Source: Ensifer aridi
Lineage (GTDB): Bacteria > Pseudomonadota > Alphaproteobacteria > Rhizobiales > Rhizobiaceae
Length of the DNA stretch: 38,952 bases
Direction: 5' to 3'
Assembly: GCF_002078505.1 (NCBI RefSeq)
Contig: NZ_LUAV01000002.1
Location: 514,911-553,862, forward strand
Shown here: positions 24,438 to 33,800 of the stretch, piece after piece
Layout: each line of letters opens with the position of its first letter
Numbering within the stretch: position 1 is the stretch's first letter
The notes under the pieces: model-generated
Seen by the model: the letters and a program-made list of their open reading frames with translations, nothing else
The model's database searches: none
Told to the model about the DNA's origin: nothing
Made by a program: the position numbers and the translations under genes

Positions 24438-25448
24438 ATGGGCTTGAGACACGTGAAGGCGGACGCGCATTCCGGCGTCGCCGTAATGGATTCGATCCGT
24501 CGGACGATAACGACGGCGAAGAACGGCATCGAGGCGCTAGCCGAACACCTGGTGACGGACGCAGTTTTTGCGCAGGGCCTCGTCGATGCCGTCGCATTGG
24601 TCGGCGACGGCGCGGGCCGGGTAGTCGTTTCCGGCGTCGGCAAGAGCGGGCATATCGCCCGCAAGATCGCTGCCACCATGGCTTCCACTGGAACTTCGGC
24701 CTATTTCGTCCACCCGACGGAGGCGAGCCACGGCGACCTTGGGATGATCACAGCCGACGACGTGCTGATCCTGCTCTCCTGGTCCGGCGAGACGGCGGAA
24801 CTCGCCAACATGCTCACCTACGCCAAGCGCTTCAAAGTGCCGGTCGTCTCGATCTCCTGCAACCGCGACAGCACCCTTGCGCGCAATTCCGAGATCGCGC
24901 TCGTCTTGCCGAAGGTGCAGGAAGCCTGCCCGCACGGGCTTGCGCCGACGACCTCGGCGATGCTGCAATTAGCAGTCGGCGATGCGCTTGCAATGGCCCT
25001 TTTGGAACGGCGCGGCTTTTCCGCCGAGGATTTCAAGACCTTCCATCCGGGCGGCAAGCTCGGCGCGCAATTGCGGCTTGTCCAAGAACTCGCACACGTG
25101 GCCGAGCAGGTCCCCTTGGTGGCGGTGGGTCGCCCGATGAGCGAGGCGGTCATCGCAATGTCGGCGAAGGGCTTTGGTGTCGTCGGCATCGTCGATGAAA
25201 AGGGAGCACTGGTCGGAGTGATCACCGACGGCGACCTGCGCCGCCACATGAGCGGCGACCTCTTGAGCCAGCCGGTCGAAGAGGTGATGTCGCGCAATCC
25301 GCGAGTCGTTCACGGCGACGTGCTTGCGAGCGCCGCCATGGAGTTCATGGAGGAGCACAAGATCACCGTGCTCTTCCTCGTCGATGAGGCGGGAATGCCG
25401 GTCGGCATCCTGCACATTCACGATCTGCTGCGCGCCGGCGTCGCCTGA
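24438..25448 (+). CDS. kpsF: Arabinose-5-phosphate isomerase, KpsF/KdsD family
   Basis: A 336-residue cytosolic enzyme interconverting ribulose-5-phosphate and arabinose-5-phosphate, the first committed step to Kdo. It has a SIS domain (about 40-190) and two CBS domains (about 215-335). The four catalytic residues of E. coli KdsD map with a constant offset of 10: K69, E121, E162 and H203. The start is one of two adjacent ATGs (24435 or 24438) after GGGGG; open sequence upstream to 24306 lacks a ribosome site. This is the kpsF paralogue (kpsF3) of the rhizobial rkp-1 region, and probably not the only isomerase in the genome. Its last 31 bp overlap the convergent rkpJ. Confidence 0.93.
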   Translation: MGLRHVKADAHSGVAVMDSIRRTITTAKNGIEALAEHLVTDAVFAQGLVDAVALVGDGAGRVVVSGVGKSGHIARKIAATMASTGTSAYFVHPTEASHGDLGMITADDVLILLSWSGETAELANMLTYAKRFKVPVVSISCNRDSTLARNSEIALVLPKVQEACPHGLAPTTSAMLQLAVGDALAMALLERRGFSAEDFKTFHPGGKLGAQLRLVQELAHVAEQVPLVAVGRPMSEAVIAMSAKGFGVVGIVDEKGALVGVITDGDLRRHMSGDLLSQPVEEVMSRNPRVVHGDVLASAAMEFMEEHKITVLFLVDEAGMPVGILHIHDLLRAGVA

Positions 25449-26749
25449 TCCTCGGATATATTTCTTTTCGCAGGCTTTTGCCGGGGCGGCGGGTCGACGA
25501 AGGCGCCCGGCTGATTGACGCTGTCGCGATGCAGCCGCTCGGCGATCGCTTGAGCGCCGGCATCCGTTCCGGCACGGGAATAGAAGTTGCCGCGGACCTG
25601 GATCGAGGCGGCCATCAGCCTGAACATCGCCGCATTGAGCTGCGCATCCGGCGGCTGCGGTGCCGCCCAGAATGCGTCGAGCGGCTGCTGATCGGTAAGG
25701 CCGCCAATGTCGAAGACGGCCTTGCCGAGGATCTTCACCGGCTTGCCCTGTCTTAACGCATGAAGCCCGGCGGTCGAGTTGACGGTCACCATACCGGCAC
25801 TGTGCTCGGTCAGCAGGTCGAGATTGCCGCCGTCGAGATAGACGACACGACCCGAGATTCCGAGCGCGGTCGCTTTGCGGCCGATGATCTTTCGCCAGGG
25901 GATGAGACCGTTATCGAGCGGATGCACCTTGACGGCAAGCTTGGCAGTCGCCGGCGCCGCGCGTGCGAAGGACGTGAGAATTTCACGGATCGCGTCGCGC
26001 TGGCTGCTAAAGGGCGAATGCGCGCGCAGTTGATAATCGGTCTCGAGCTGCAGCGGATGGACGAAATAGGGCGAGCCACTGGATAGAAGGGAGCGGACTA
26101 TCGCATCGGCCGCCCGCTGGTGGCGCTGGCCGGCCGCAAGCCGCCTCAGCCAGCCGGCATACTCGGCGAGCGGATGAAAGATCGCGTGCCGGCGATAGCC
26201 GGGGAAGAGGAACCAGAGGAAGACGTTCGGGAGGTTGTAAAGAAGGTCATAGGCCGCCTCGGCGAGGAAGCTCTGCCGGTAGCGCCGCTGCCAGTCCGGC
26301 TCCGGCAATCCCTCTGCAGCCTCCAAAATCTGCGTCGGATCGGCGGGGAAATGCGAGTTGGACGACATGCCGCCGCGCTCGAGGGTCAGCCAGTCCGGCC
26401 TGAGATATCCCATTTCGATGACGAAGACTTGCGCGTCGGCTCTTTGGGCGGCGGCTATGGCGATCCGGTGATAAGGCCGCTCCTCGCCGAGCAGGACCAG
26501 GTCGCTCACCGCATGCCGGCGGATGAACGCCTCGATATAGGCTGGCCAGCCTTCGATGGAGCCGCGGTAGTTGTGGGCGCCCGGGCGCCGCCAGAAGATC
26601 TGATCGCCCGCATTGAGATTGATGCGCAAGCAGACGTGACCGAGCGCCGCGAGCCGCGCGGCGATCTTGGCGAAGATCGGCGAGGATGGTCCCTGCAGGA
26701 ACAGGAATGTCCGCCGTTGCGAGCCTTTGATCGTCTTGCCTGCCGTCAT
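25418..26749 (-). CDS. rkpJ: Capsule polysaccharide protein RkpJ, KpsS-like
   Basis: A 443-residue protein of the KpsS/KpsC (LipB) capsule family. Family landmarks are FLFLQGPSSPIFAKIA (15-30) and INLNAGDQIFW near 43-53, PLQLETD at 232-238, KVHPLD with H276, and VNSTAG (323-328) with KPVKILG. In E. coli, KpsS adds the first beta-Kdo to lyso-phosphatidylglycerol; RkpJ could do the equivalent for K-antigen. The C-terminal tail after about residue 415 is low-complexity, and its last codons lie antisense to the end of kpsF. It starts 25 nt after rkpI. Confidence 0.92.
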   Translation of the reverse strand: MTAGKTIKGSQRRTFLFLQGPSSPIFAKIAARLAALGHVCLRINLNAGDQIFWRRPGAHNYRGSIEGWPAYIEAFIRRHAVSDLVLLGEERPYHRIAIAAAQRADAQVFVIEMGYLRPDWLTLERGGMSSNSHFPADPTQILEAAEGLPEPDWQRRYRQSFLAEAAYDLLYNLPNVFLWFLFPGYRRHAIFHPLAEYAGWLRRLAAGQRHQRAADAIVRSLLSSGSPYFVHPLQLETDYQLRAHSPFSSQRDAIREILTSFARAAPATAKLAVKVHPLDNGLIPWRKIIGRKATALGISGRVVYLDGGNLDLLTEHSAGMVTVNSTAGLHALRQGKPVKILGKAVFDIGGLTDQQPLDAFWAAPQPPDAQLNAAMFRLMAASIQVRGNFYSRAGTDAGAQAIAERLHRDSVNQPGAFVDPPPRQKPAKRNISEDQATPARSRS

Positions 26750-26774
26750 TGTTAGGGCTTCCGGGTAGCCGCCG

Positions 26775-28370
26775 CTATTGCAGCGCTTCCTTGTGCAGGT
26801 TGGCGTGTTTGAGCAGCGATCGGATCAGGTTCCACGGGTCCTCGTTCTCAGCCGCTTTCGGCTTCTGGCCGGCGGGCCGGGCATCGGCGAGCGGCACGAT
26901 GAAATAATCCGTCCGGGGGTCTGGAAACGGGTCGGCGAAGGACTTCAGAAGCGGCGCATGATCGCCGTAGAAGACGAGCCAGACGGGCCGGTCGAGCCTG
27001 TCGAGGCCGTCGACGAGCTTCTTCAGCGCGGCGTCGGATTGCTCAAGGATCGCCAGGTAGATGTCGACCGGATTGGTGAGGGTCCCGACGCGTCCGGGCT
27101 CCCACGGACCGTGATTGGCCATCGACGCGACGAAGACGAAGCCGCTCTCGTCTTCCGGTAACTTGTGAACCTCGGCAAGCACTCTCGTCGCCAGCGTCGC
27201 GTCGGAGACGTAGAGCCCGTCCCGTTCGGGATTGTGCTCGAAGGCGTCGAGCATGGTGAGCTTCTCGAAGCCGAGCACCGGCATCGCCTTGTGGCGGAGG
27301 AAGAACGTCCGGTCGTAGGGGTGGATGAAATGCGTGCGCCAGCCGGCGCGCTTCAGCTTTCCCGGCCAGACCACGTCGGCATAATGCGCCGCGCGGAGAT
27401 AGGGGTAGCTCGCGTCGACATGGATGTCGTCCGGCACGAGGCCACTCAGGACGGCGAATTCGGTTCGCAGCGTATAGCCGCCTTCGAAGACATTGCTCAG
27501 GCGCCCCCATTGAACCGCTTGCTTGCGAAGCCGGTCGATCGTGGGTAGCTTGATCGAATTGACGCCGAAGTGCCGCATGTCGATGAAGGACTCCGACTGC
27601 CAGACAACGATCAACGGCGCTTCCTCGTGGCCGATCAGGTCATGGACCGCTGCGCGCAGGCGTTCGGAAAGCTCAGCGACGATCTTCTCACGCTTGACCC
27701 CCAGCCAGACAATGAAGTGGAAGACTACCGAACCGAAGGTGCCGAACCGCACCGTGCTCATCTTCACATTGACCTTTTTGCCCACCAGCCGTTGGACGAG
27801 CGCGGCTGTAGGCCGGTTCACCGGCCCGTAGAACAGGAGTAGCCAGGGTCCCGCCGCAATCAAGATCATCACCACGATCCAGAACGACTTGTCCCTTGCG
27901 GGCAGGACGCTCGGCTCGAAGTACATGTACATTCCTGAGACGCCGAACACGTATGCGAAGGCGACGATCCAGAAAAGAATGTTCAGTGAGGTCGCGTAGA
28001 AGATCGTCTTGTACTTGAAGACGTCCGCGACGAGCGCGATGTCGGAGAAGACCAGCGGCTCGCGGATGAACTTGAACTTCGCTCGGGAAATGCCGGTGAA
28101 GATGATGAAGAAGCTCATCGTGCCGGCAGCCGCATAGAGGGGGCGCCAGGAGATTGCGAAAAAGCCGGCGAAGACCAGCGCGATGACGGGCAGGCGGGCA
28201 AGCGCGTCGATGATGGCCTGATTGCGCCCGTAGGGGGGAGCGTTCCTCCTGCGCTCACGTGCCGGCAGGGCGAAGCGGTCCGTGAAGAAGATCACCCCGC
28301 AGCTCAGCAGATAGCAAATGATGGCCAATGCTATCGGGTAGTCATGCAGGTGGAAGGGAAGAAGCGTCAA
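26775..28370 (-). CDS. rkpI: RkpI, LtaS/OpgB-like membrane phosphoglycerol (sulfatase-fold) transferase
   Basis: A protein of about 531 residues. Several N-terminal transmembrane helices precede a periplasmic alkaline-phosphatase/sulfatase-fold domain. With the TTG start, candidate metal and nucleophile residues are E260 (WQSESF), T300 (EGGYTLRTE), H420 (ANHGPW) and D470/H471 (YGDHAP), the LtaS/OpgB pattern. The start is uncertain: no ATG fits. TTG at 28370 has AAAGG 7 nt upstream, while GTG codons at 28394 and 28490 are alternatives (the latter sits within the end of rkpH). LtaS-like enzymes transfer glycerol-phosphate from phosphatidylglycerol. Published work places rkpI in K-antigen synthesis; the transferase role is inferred. 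Confidence 0.85.
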   Translation of the reverse strand: MTLLPFHLHDYPIALAIICYLLSCGVIFFTDRFALPARERRRNAPPYGRNQAIIDALARLPVIALVFAGFFAISWRPLYAAAGTMSFFIIFTGISRAKFKFIREPLVFSDIALVADVFKYKTIFYATSLNILFWIVAFAYVFGVSGMYMYFEPSVLPARDKSFWIVVMILIAAGPWLLLFYGPVNRPTAALVQRLVGKKVNVKMSTVRFGTFGSVVFHFIVWLGVKREKIVAELSERLRAAVHDLIGHEEAPLIVVWQSESFIDMRHFGVNSIKLPTIDRLRKQAVQWGRLSNVFEGGYTLRTEFAVLSGLVPDDIHVDASYPYLRAAHYADVVWPGKLKRAGWRTHFIHPYDRTFFLRHKAMPVLGFEKLTMLDAFEHNPERDGLYVSDATLATRVLAEVHKLPEDESGFVFVASMANHGPWEPGRVGTLTNPVDIYLAILEQSDAALKKLVDGLDRLDRPVWLVFYGDHAPLLKSFADPFPDPRTDYFIVPLADARPAGQKPKAAENEDPWNLIRSLLKHANLHKEALQ

Positions 28371-28479
28371 GCAAATACCTTTATGCCGTTTCACCGCCGA
28401 TGCCGTCTCGGCGGCGGTGCCATCCTTTGACTTAAAGACTAAGCTCGGCCGGCACAAGCGTGGCCGGGCTGCGCCCGCC

Positions 28480-29283
28480 TCACCGTCCACCGCGGCGATC
28501 GATTGCCCTGTCGAACCACCAATTGATAAGAGGTCTTATCGCGGGCCCGAAACGGCCAAGCAGGTACAAAGTAGGCCCGAAGTAGATTTCGAACCGCCGG
28601 CGTTCGATGCCTCTTACGATCTTCCGGGCGACCGCCTCGGCCGTCCAGGGGCGGACCGCTCCCATTACGACGCTCGCCTCGCGCGGCCGCGAGGCGAGCT
28701 CGCGCTCGAACTGCGGCGTCTCGGTGTCGGGCGGAAAGCAGACGGAGACGCTGACATTGTGGCGACGCGCCTCGCTGCGGAGCGCCTGGGCAAAGCCGTG
28801 CAGCGCGAACTTCGACGCGCAATAGGCCGTATAGCCGTAAATGCCGATCAGGGCGGCGCCGGAGGAAATCATCATGATGTGGCCCTCGCGCCGCCGCATC
28901 ATGTCTGGATAGACGGCGCGAATTGCATGGACCGTGCCGAAAAAATTCGTTTCGATCTGGCGGTGGAAGGCCGCGCTCTGCATCGCCTCGAAAGGAGCAG
29001 GCTCGACGACGCCCGCCGCCGTCACGAGAATATCGCAGGGGCCGAGCGCATTCACGCAACGGGAGATCGCGGCACCGATCTCATCCCCATTGGAGACGTC
29101 GGCGGGCTCGATGCGGATATCTTCGGCCTTCACGCCGTATTTCGATGTCAGCTTCTGCGCCGCCGCTTGCAGGAGATCGCGAGAGCGGGCGATTAGCGAG
29201 AGACGCGCGCCGCGGGCGCCGTAAATCGATGCGAGTGCCAGGCCAATGCCGCTGGAGCCTCCGGTGATGATCACATGTGTCAT
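28480..29283 (-). CDS. rkpH: RkpH, short-chain dehydrogenase resembling 3-ketosphinganine reductase
   Basis: A 267-residue classical SDR. The NADP(H) motif is TGGSSGIG (7-14). The catalytic residues are S140/S141 and the Y154-x3-K158 pair (YTAYCASK). A hydrophobic C-terminal stretch (FGPTLYLLGRFGPAIRPLI) may tether it to the membrane. The overall pattern resembles eukaryotic 3-ketodihydrosphingosine reductase, which acts right after an alpha-oxoamine synthase. That is exactly the gene upstream here (rkpG, 110 nt away). It is expected to reduce a keto group on a long-chain acyl product. The ribosome site is weak. Confidence 0.9.
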   Translation of the reverse strand: MTHVIITGGSSGIGLALASIYGARGARLSLIARSRDLLQAAAQKLTSKYGVKAEDIRIEPADVSNGDEIGAAISRCVNALGPCDILVTAAGVVEPAPFEAMQSAAFHRQIETNFFGTVHAIRAVYPDMMRRREGHIMMISSGAALIGIYGYTAYCASKFALHGFAQALRSEARRHNVSVSVCFPPDTETPQFERELASRPREASVVMGAVRPWTAEAVARKIVRGIERRRFEIYFGPTLYLLGRFGPAIRPLINWWFDRAIDRRGGR

Positions 29284-29349
29284 GTAGAGAACCCGCTTGC
29301 GGCGCTGTAATGTTATCGGCAGGTGACGCTTTCGACCAAGATGTTAGAG

Positions 29350-29393
29350 GCGTGATGCGGGCGGAAACCGCGCACAATTTTCCTCGTCCCGCT
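29350..29393. repeat. RIME-type repeat between rkpG and rkpH
   Basis: GTGATGCGGGCGGAAACCGC followed by CCTCGTCCCGCT: the same element family as 11321-11370 and 14105-14146. It sits immediately after the rkpG stop. The 29284-29349 remainder shows nothing. Confidence 0.65.
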
Positions 29394-30809
29394 CTAGCGC
29401 GCCGAGAGCGTCTTCAGCATCTTTTCGATATCGACGCCGCCGAGGCCGAAATTGCGTTCCGTGAGCTCCTTCAGCCGCTCGGCGGTCAGCGTCACGGTGC
29501 GGCGGATCTGTTCCTCCGTATGGTCTGAGGTGATGAAGAAGCGCAAACGTGCCTGTCCTTCCGGCACCGCCGGGTGAATAATGGGCAGCACGTTGATGCC
29601 GGCCGCCAGCAGGTCGTTGGAGAGCTGAACGGCGCGCAGCGAATCCCCGACGATAACCGGCACGACCGAGAAGCCGCCACTGAGCCCCGTATCGAGGCCG
29701 GCTTCCTTGGCGAGCTTCAGGAAGAGGCTGCCGTTGCGTCTCAGCGCCGCCGTGCGCTCCGGCTCCCTTTCGAGGATATCGAGGCTGGCGACGGCGGATG
29801 CCGCAAGCACCGGCGCGAGGCCGACACTGTAGACGAAACCGCCGGCCGACGCCTTGAGCACGGCCGCCAGCGCCTCGCTGCCGGCAATGTACCCGCCACA
29901 ACTCGACGTGGTCTTCGAGAGCGTCCCCATCCAGATGTCGACCTCGTGCGGATCGACGCCGAAATGTTCGGCAAGACCTTTGCCGCGCCGCCCGAGGACT
30001 CCGAGCGAATGGGCCTCGTCGACCATGAGCCAGAAGCCATATTCGGCCTTGAGCTTCAGCAGCGCCGGCAGGTTGGCGGTGTCGCCGTCCATCGAATAGA
30101 TGCCCTCGACGATCACCATGATATAACGATAGTCGCCTGCAACGGTGCGCAGCACATGTTCGAGATCGGCGGTGTCATTGTGCTTGAACAGGCGCCGCGT
30201 GGCGCCCGAGAGCTTGATACCGGCGAGCGCGCTGTTGTGGATAAATTCGTCGTGGATGACGAGGTCCTTCGGGCCGATCAGGCAGCTGATGGCAGCGACG
30301 TTGGTCAGATATCCGCTGACGAAGCAGACTGCTGCGTCGACGCCATAGAAGCACGCGATTTTTTCCTCGAGCTCCACATGCTGCGGCCGCTCGCCGGCTA
30401 CCAGCCGGCTCGCCGAGGCGGAGATTCCGAAATTGCCGATCGTCTCCTGCGCCCGGTCGAGGACATGGGCATGCTTGTTCAGCCCGAGATAGTCGTAGGA
30501 AGCGAAATTGATCAGCTTACGGCCGTCGATCATCGTCGTTGCGCCGGCCGCCGTCTGATGCGGCCGGTAAAACGGATTGGCGATGCCGAACTGCTCGCTC
30601 ACCAGCTTCTGCGCCTGTACCTGCTTGTATTCCGGCAGGTCTTCGAAGCGGGCCTGCTGGCGACGTGGCGCCGGCGGCAACTCCCGTTCCGAGCGCGCCA
30701 TTCGGTTGCGCTCGGACGATTGATGCGTATTCCTCATCCTGTCCAGCAGGCTCTCCTTGAGGCTGCTGTTCATCTTGGAGAAGGTCTGGCCGTTTCCGTC
30801 GCTGCTCAT
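29394..30809 (-). CDS. rkpG: RkpG, alpha-oxoamine synthase (acyl transferase to an amino acid)
   Basis: A 471-residue PLP enzyme of the BioF/Kbl/serine-palmitoyltransferase family. These enzymes condense an acyl thioester with an amino acid with loss of CO2. Catalytic residues are intact: H191 (FIHNSALAG), D264 and H267 (VDEAHSLGVLG) and the Schiff-base K299 (GTLSKTTSSCGGY). An N-terminal extension of about 70 charged residues is absent from BioF and could dock a carrier domain. Its ATG overlaps the rkpA stop (ATGA, 30806-30809), so it is made with the megasynthase that ends in an acyl carrier domain and lacks a thioesterase. It probably unloads RkpA. Confidence 0.92.
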   Translation of the reverse strand: MSSDGNGQTFSKMNSSLKESLLDRMRNTHQSSERNRMARSERELPPAPRRQQARFEDLPEYKQVQAQKLVSEQFGIANPFYRPHQTAAGATTMIDGRKLINFASYDYLGLNKHAHVLDRAQETIGNFGISASASRLVAGERPQHVELEEKIACFYGVDAAVCFVSGYLTNVAAISCLIGPKDLVIHDEFIHNSALAGIKLSGATRRLFKHNDTADLEHVLRTVAGDYRYIMVIVEGIYSMDGDTANLPALLKLKAEYGFWLMVDEAHSLGVLGRRGKGLAEHFGVDPHEVDIWMGTLSKTTSSCGGYIAGSEALAAVLKASAGGFVYSVGLAPVLAASAVASLDILEREPERTAALRRNGSLFLKLAKEAGLDTGLSGGFSVVPVIVGDSLRAVQLSNDLLAAGINVLPIIHPAVPEGQARLRFFITSDHTEEQIRRTVTLTAERLKELTERNFGLGGVDIEKMLKTLSAR

Positions 30810-33800
30810 TGGCTCAGTGCTTTTTCCTTGACCGCCCCGGTATGACGCTGCGTAAGTTCGGTGACGAGCTTGTCGTCGCCAGACTCGCCGTCCTCGCTCT
30901 GGTCGCGCTTGCTGACTTTTTCGTAGAGCTTGCGCGCAACATCGCCCACGGTCGTATTGTCGGCGACGCCGCTCAATGGCATATCGAAGCCCGTGTTCTG
31001 TTGGAAGCTCATGCCGAGTTCCACCGCCATCAGGCTATCGAGGCCGATCTCCTTCAATATCTTGCCGCGCGTCACCGTATCCTTCGACACGCGGAGGATT
31101 GCGGCGATCTCACCAGCCACCAGGTCGAACAGGATCTCCTCCGCCTCCTGCGGCGACTTGCCCTCGATCATCGCGACGAGATCCATCTTCGTGCCCTCGG
31201 CACCCGAGGCATGTTGGTCGGCGCTCCGCAGAATCACCTCGAAGAGAGCGTTGCGGGCGACCGGCAGGTTGCGCGCAGCCGTCCAGTCGATCTCCGAAAT
31301 CATCACGACCGCGGCATCGACCGTGCCCGGATCGGCGGCGATATGGCTCTCGACCATGTCGAGCGCGACTTGCGCCTTCAACGCCGTCTTGCCGATACGC
31401 TTGGCGAGCAGGTCGTTCACGTCGGCGTTCTGGGTCAGGTAGCCGGCATCGGCGATCGCGCCGAAGCCGACGGCCAGCCCCGCCAGGCCTTCTTCGCGTC
31501 GTGCGCGAGCAAGGCCTTCGAGATAGCCGTTAGCGGCGACGTAGTTCGCTTGTCCGGGATTGCCGACCATCGTCGTTGCCGATGAGAACAGGATGAAGTT
31601 GTCGAGCTCATCGCCGCGGGTGAGGCGATCGAGGATCGCCGCGCCCTTGGCCTTCGTGTCGATAACCGGCCGGTTGCGCTCGCGGTTGAGATTGCAGATC
31701 AGCGCATCGTCGAGCACCATCGCCGCGTGGACGACGGAGCGGAGCGGCGCTTCACGCCGCAGCGTCGTAAGAAGCGTATCCACGGCTGCGGCATCGGTGA
31801 TATCGCAGGCATGCAGCGATGCGGAGACGCCGGCCTTCTGCCACCGTTCGATCGCTGCACCCGTCTCCGCATCCGGTTGGCCGCGGCGGGAGCAGAGTGC
31901 TATTCGCCGCGCACCTTTTTCGATGAGCCAGTTGGCCGCCGCCAGACCGAAGCCGCCGATACCGCCGACGACGAGATGGATGCCGTCCGCATCGACCTTC
32001 ATGCTCTTGCTTCGTTTCGCCGTCACCTCGTGTTTACCGGCGGTGGGCGGCAGGACGACGATCTTGCCGATGTGACCGGCATTCTGCATCAGCCGGAAGG
32101 CGTTGCCGATTTCATCGAAATCGAATGCGCGATAGGGCAGCGGCGTAAGCCGGCCTTGCTCGAAGAGCGCCCCGATTTCCGTAAAGATGCGTCTGGTCAG
32201 CTCCGGCGCATTGACGAGAAGCTGGTCCGCGTCGATGCCGAAATAGCTGACGTTGCGGCGGAACGGCCTGAGCCCGATCTTGCTGTCGGCATAGTAGTCG
32301 CGCTTGCCGAGTTCCAGGAACCGGCCGAAGGGTTTGACGAGAGCCAGGCTCTGCTCCATCGCCTCGGCGAAGAGCGAGTTGAGCACGAGGTCGACGCCTT
32401 CGCCGCCGGTGACCGCGCGGACGTCGTTGACGAAGCCGAGCGAACGCGAGTCGAAGACATGATCGGCGCCGAGCATCGTCAGGAAGCGCCGCTTTTCGCG
32501 CGTTCCGGCCGTTGCGATGACCTTGGCTCCCTTGAGCTTTGCGACCTGGAGCGCGGCGAGGCCGACGCCGCCGGCGGCACCGTGGATCAGGATCGTCTCG
32601 CCCGCCTGGATGCGGCCGAGCTCGACCATTGCGTAATAGGCCGTCAGGAAGGCGACCGGCACGGTCGCGGCGGCGACGGGATCCATCGTGCGCGGCAGCT
32701 TGGCAATGCCGGCGCGGGCAACGACCGCGTGCGTCGAGAAGGCGGAAGAGGCGATCGCCATCACCGAGTCGCCGACGGCAAGGTCGTCGACCCCTTCGCC
32801 GACCGCGACCACGTGACCGGAAAGCTCCATGCCGATTGTCGCGCCGGCAAAACCGTCTTCCAGCGCTTCCTCGGGGAGCAGGCCCATCGCCCACATGACG
32901 TCGCGGAAGTTCAAGCCCGTCGCAACAACGGCGACGACGACTTCGCCCGGTCCGGCCTCCGGCACCGTGCTTTCTTCCCAGGCGATGCTTGCGACCTGCG
33001 AGCTGACCCGCTGGCGAATGGTCGCCGCCGCAAAGGTGTTCGTCTTGCCCGCGGTCCTGCTCGCCGCGCCGGGGACAGCGCGAACTTCCGAAAGCAGCCC
33101 GGCTGCCCGGTCGAACAACCACTCGCGGTTCGGCCCCGACACCGTCAGCAGGGGGAGCGCCGAGGAAAGCATATCCGCGTGGCTGAAGTCCGCGTGATCG
33201 GAGAGATCGAGCGCATGAACGTCGAGGAAGTCGTATTCGTTCTGCAGAACGCGGACGAACGCCCACAATCCCGCATTGATCCCCGAGCTTGCCGATCCGG
33301 AGACCGGCGCGCCACCGGGAGCGACGAGCACGAGGCGCGGACGGTCGTCGCCGGTTGCTTCGGCGTCTGCCTGATGCTGCCTTAACGCCTCGGCGAAGGC
33401 GCTCAGTGCCAGCACGCGCGTTTGCAGCAGCGCGGAATCATCCGCGCCAAGGCGGTCCGCCGGAGACACGAAAATCGTGCGCACCGGTCGCTCGCCAAGC
33501 GCCTCGAGGGCGGTGCGGAGCGTTGCGACATCAGCGGCCATATCGCCGGTCACGGCAACGGGAATTGCGTGCGTATCGACGGGCAGCGGCTCTTTCCGGG
33601 CATTTGCAGTCTCGACCAGCAGATAGGAGGCCGCAGCAATCCGGTTCGCCTCGGCGCCTGCACTTGCCGCCACCGCTGCGCCGCGCGCCTCGATGAGGAT
33701 AGTGCTGCCGTGCGGGCACTCGCGGTCGGTGACGGCGACGTCGCTGAGGTCGAGATCCGTAAGGCATTTCTGCCAGTGTGGCACGGCCGCGATCTTGCCG

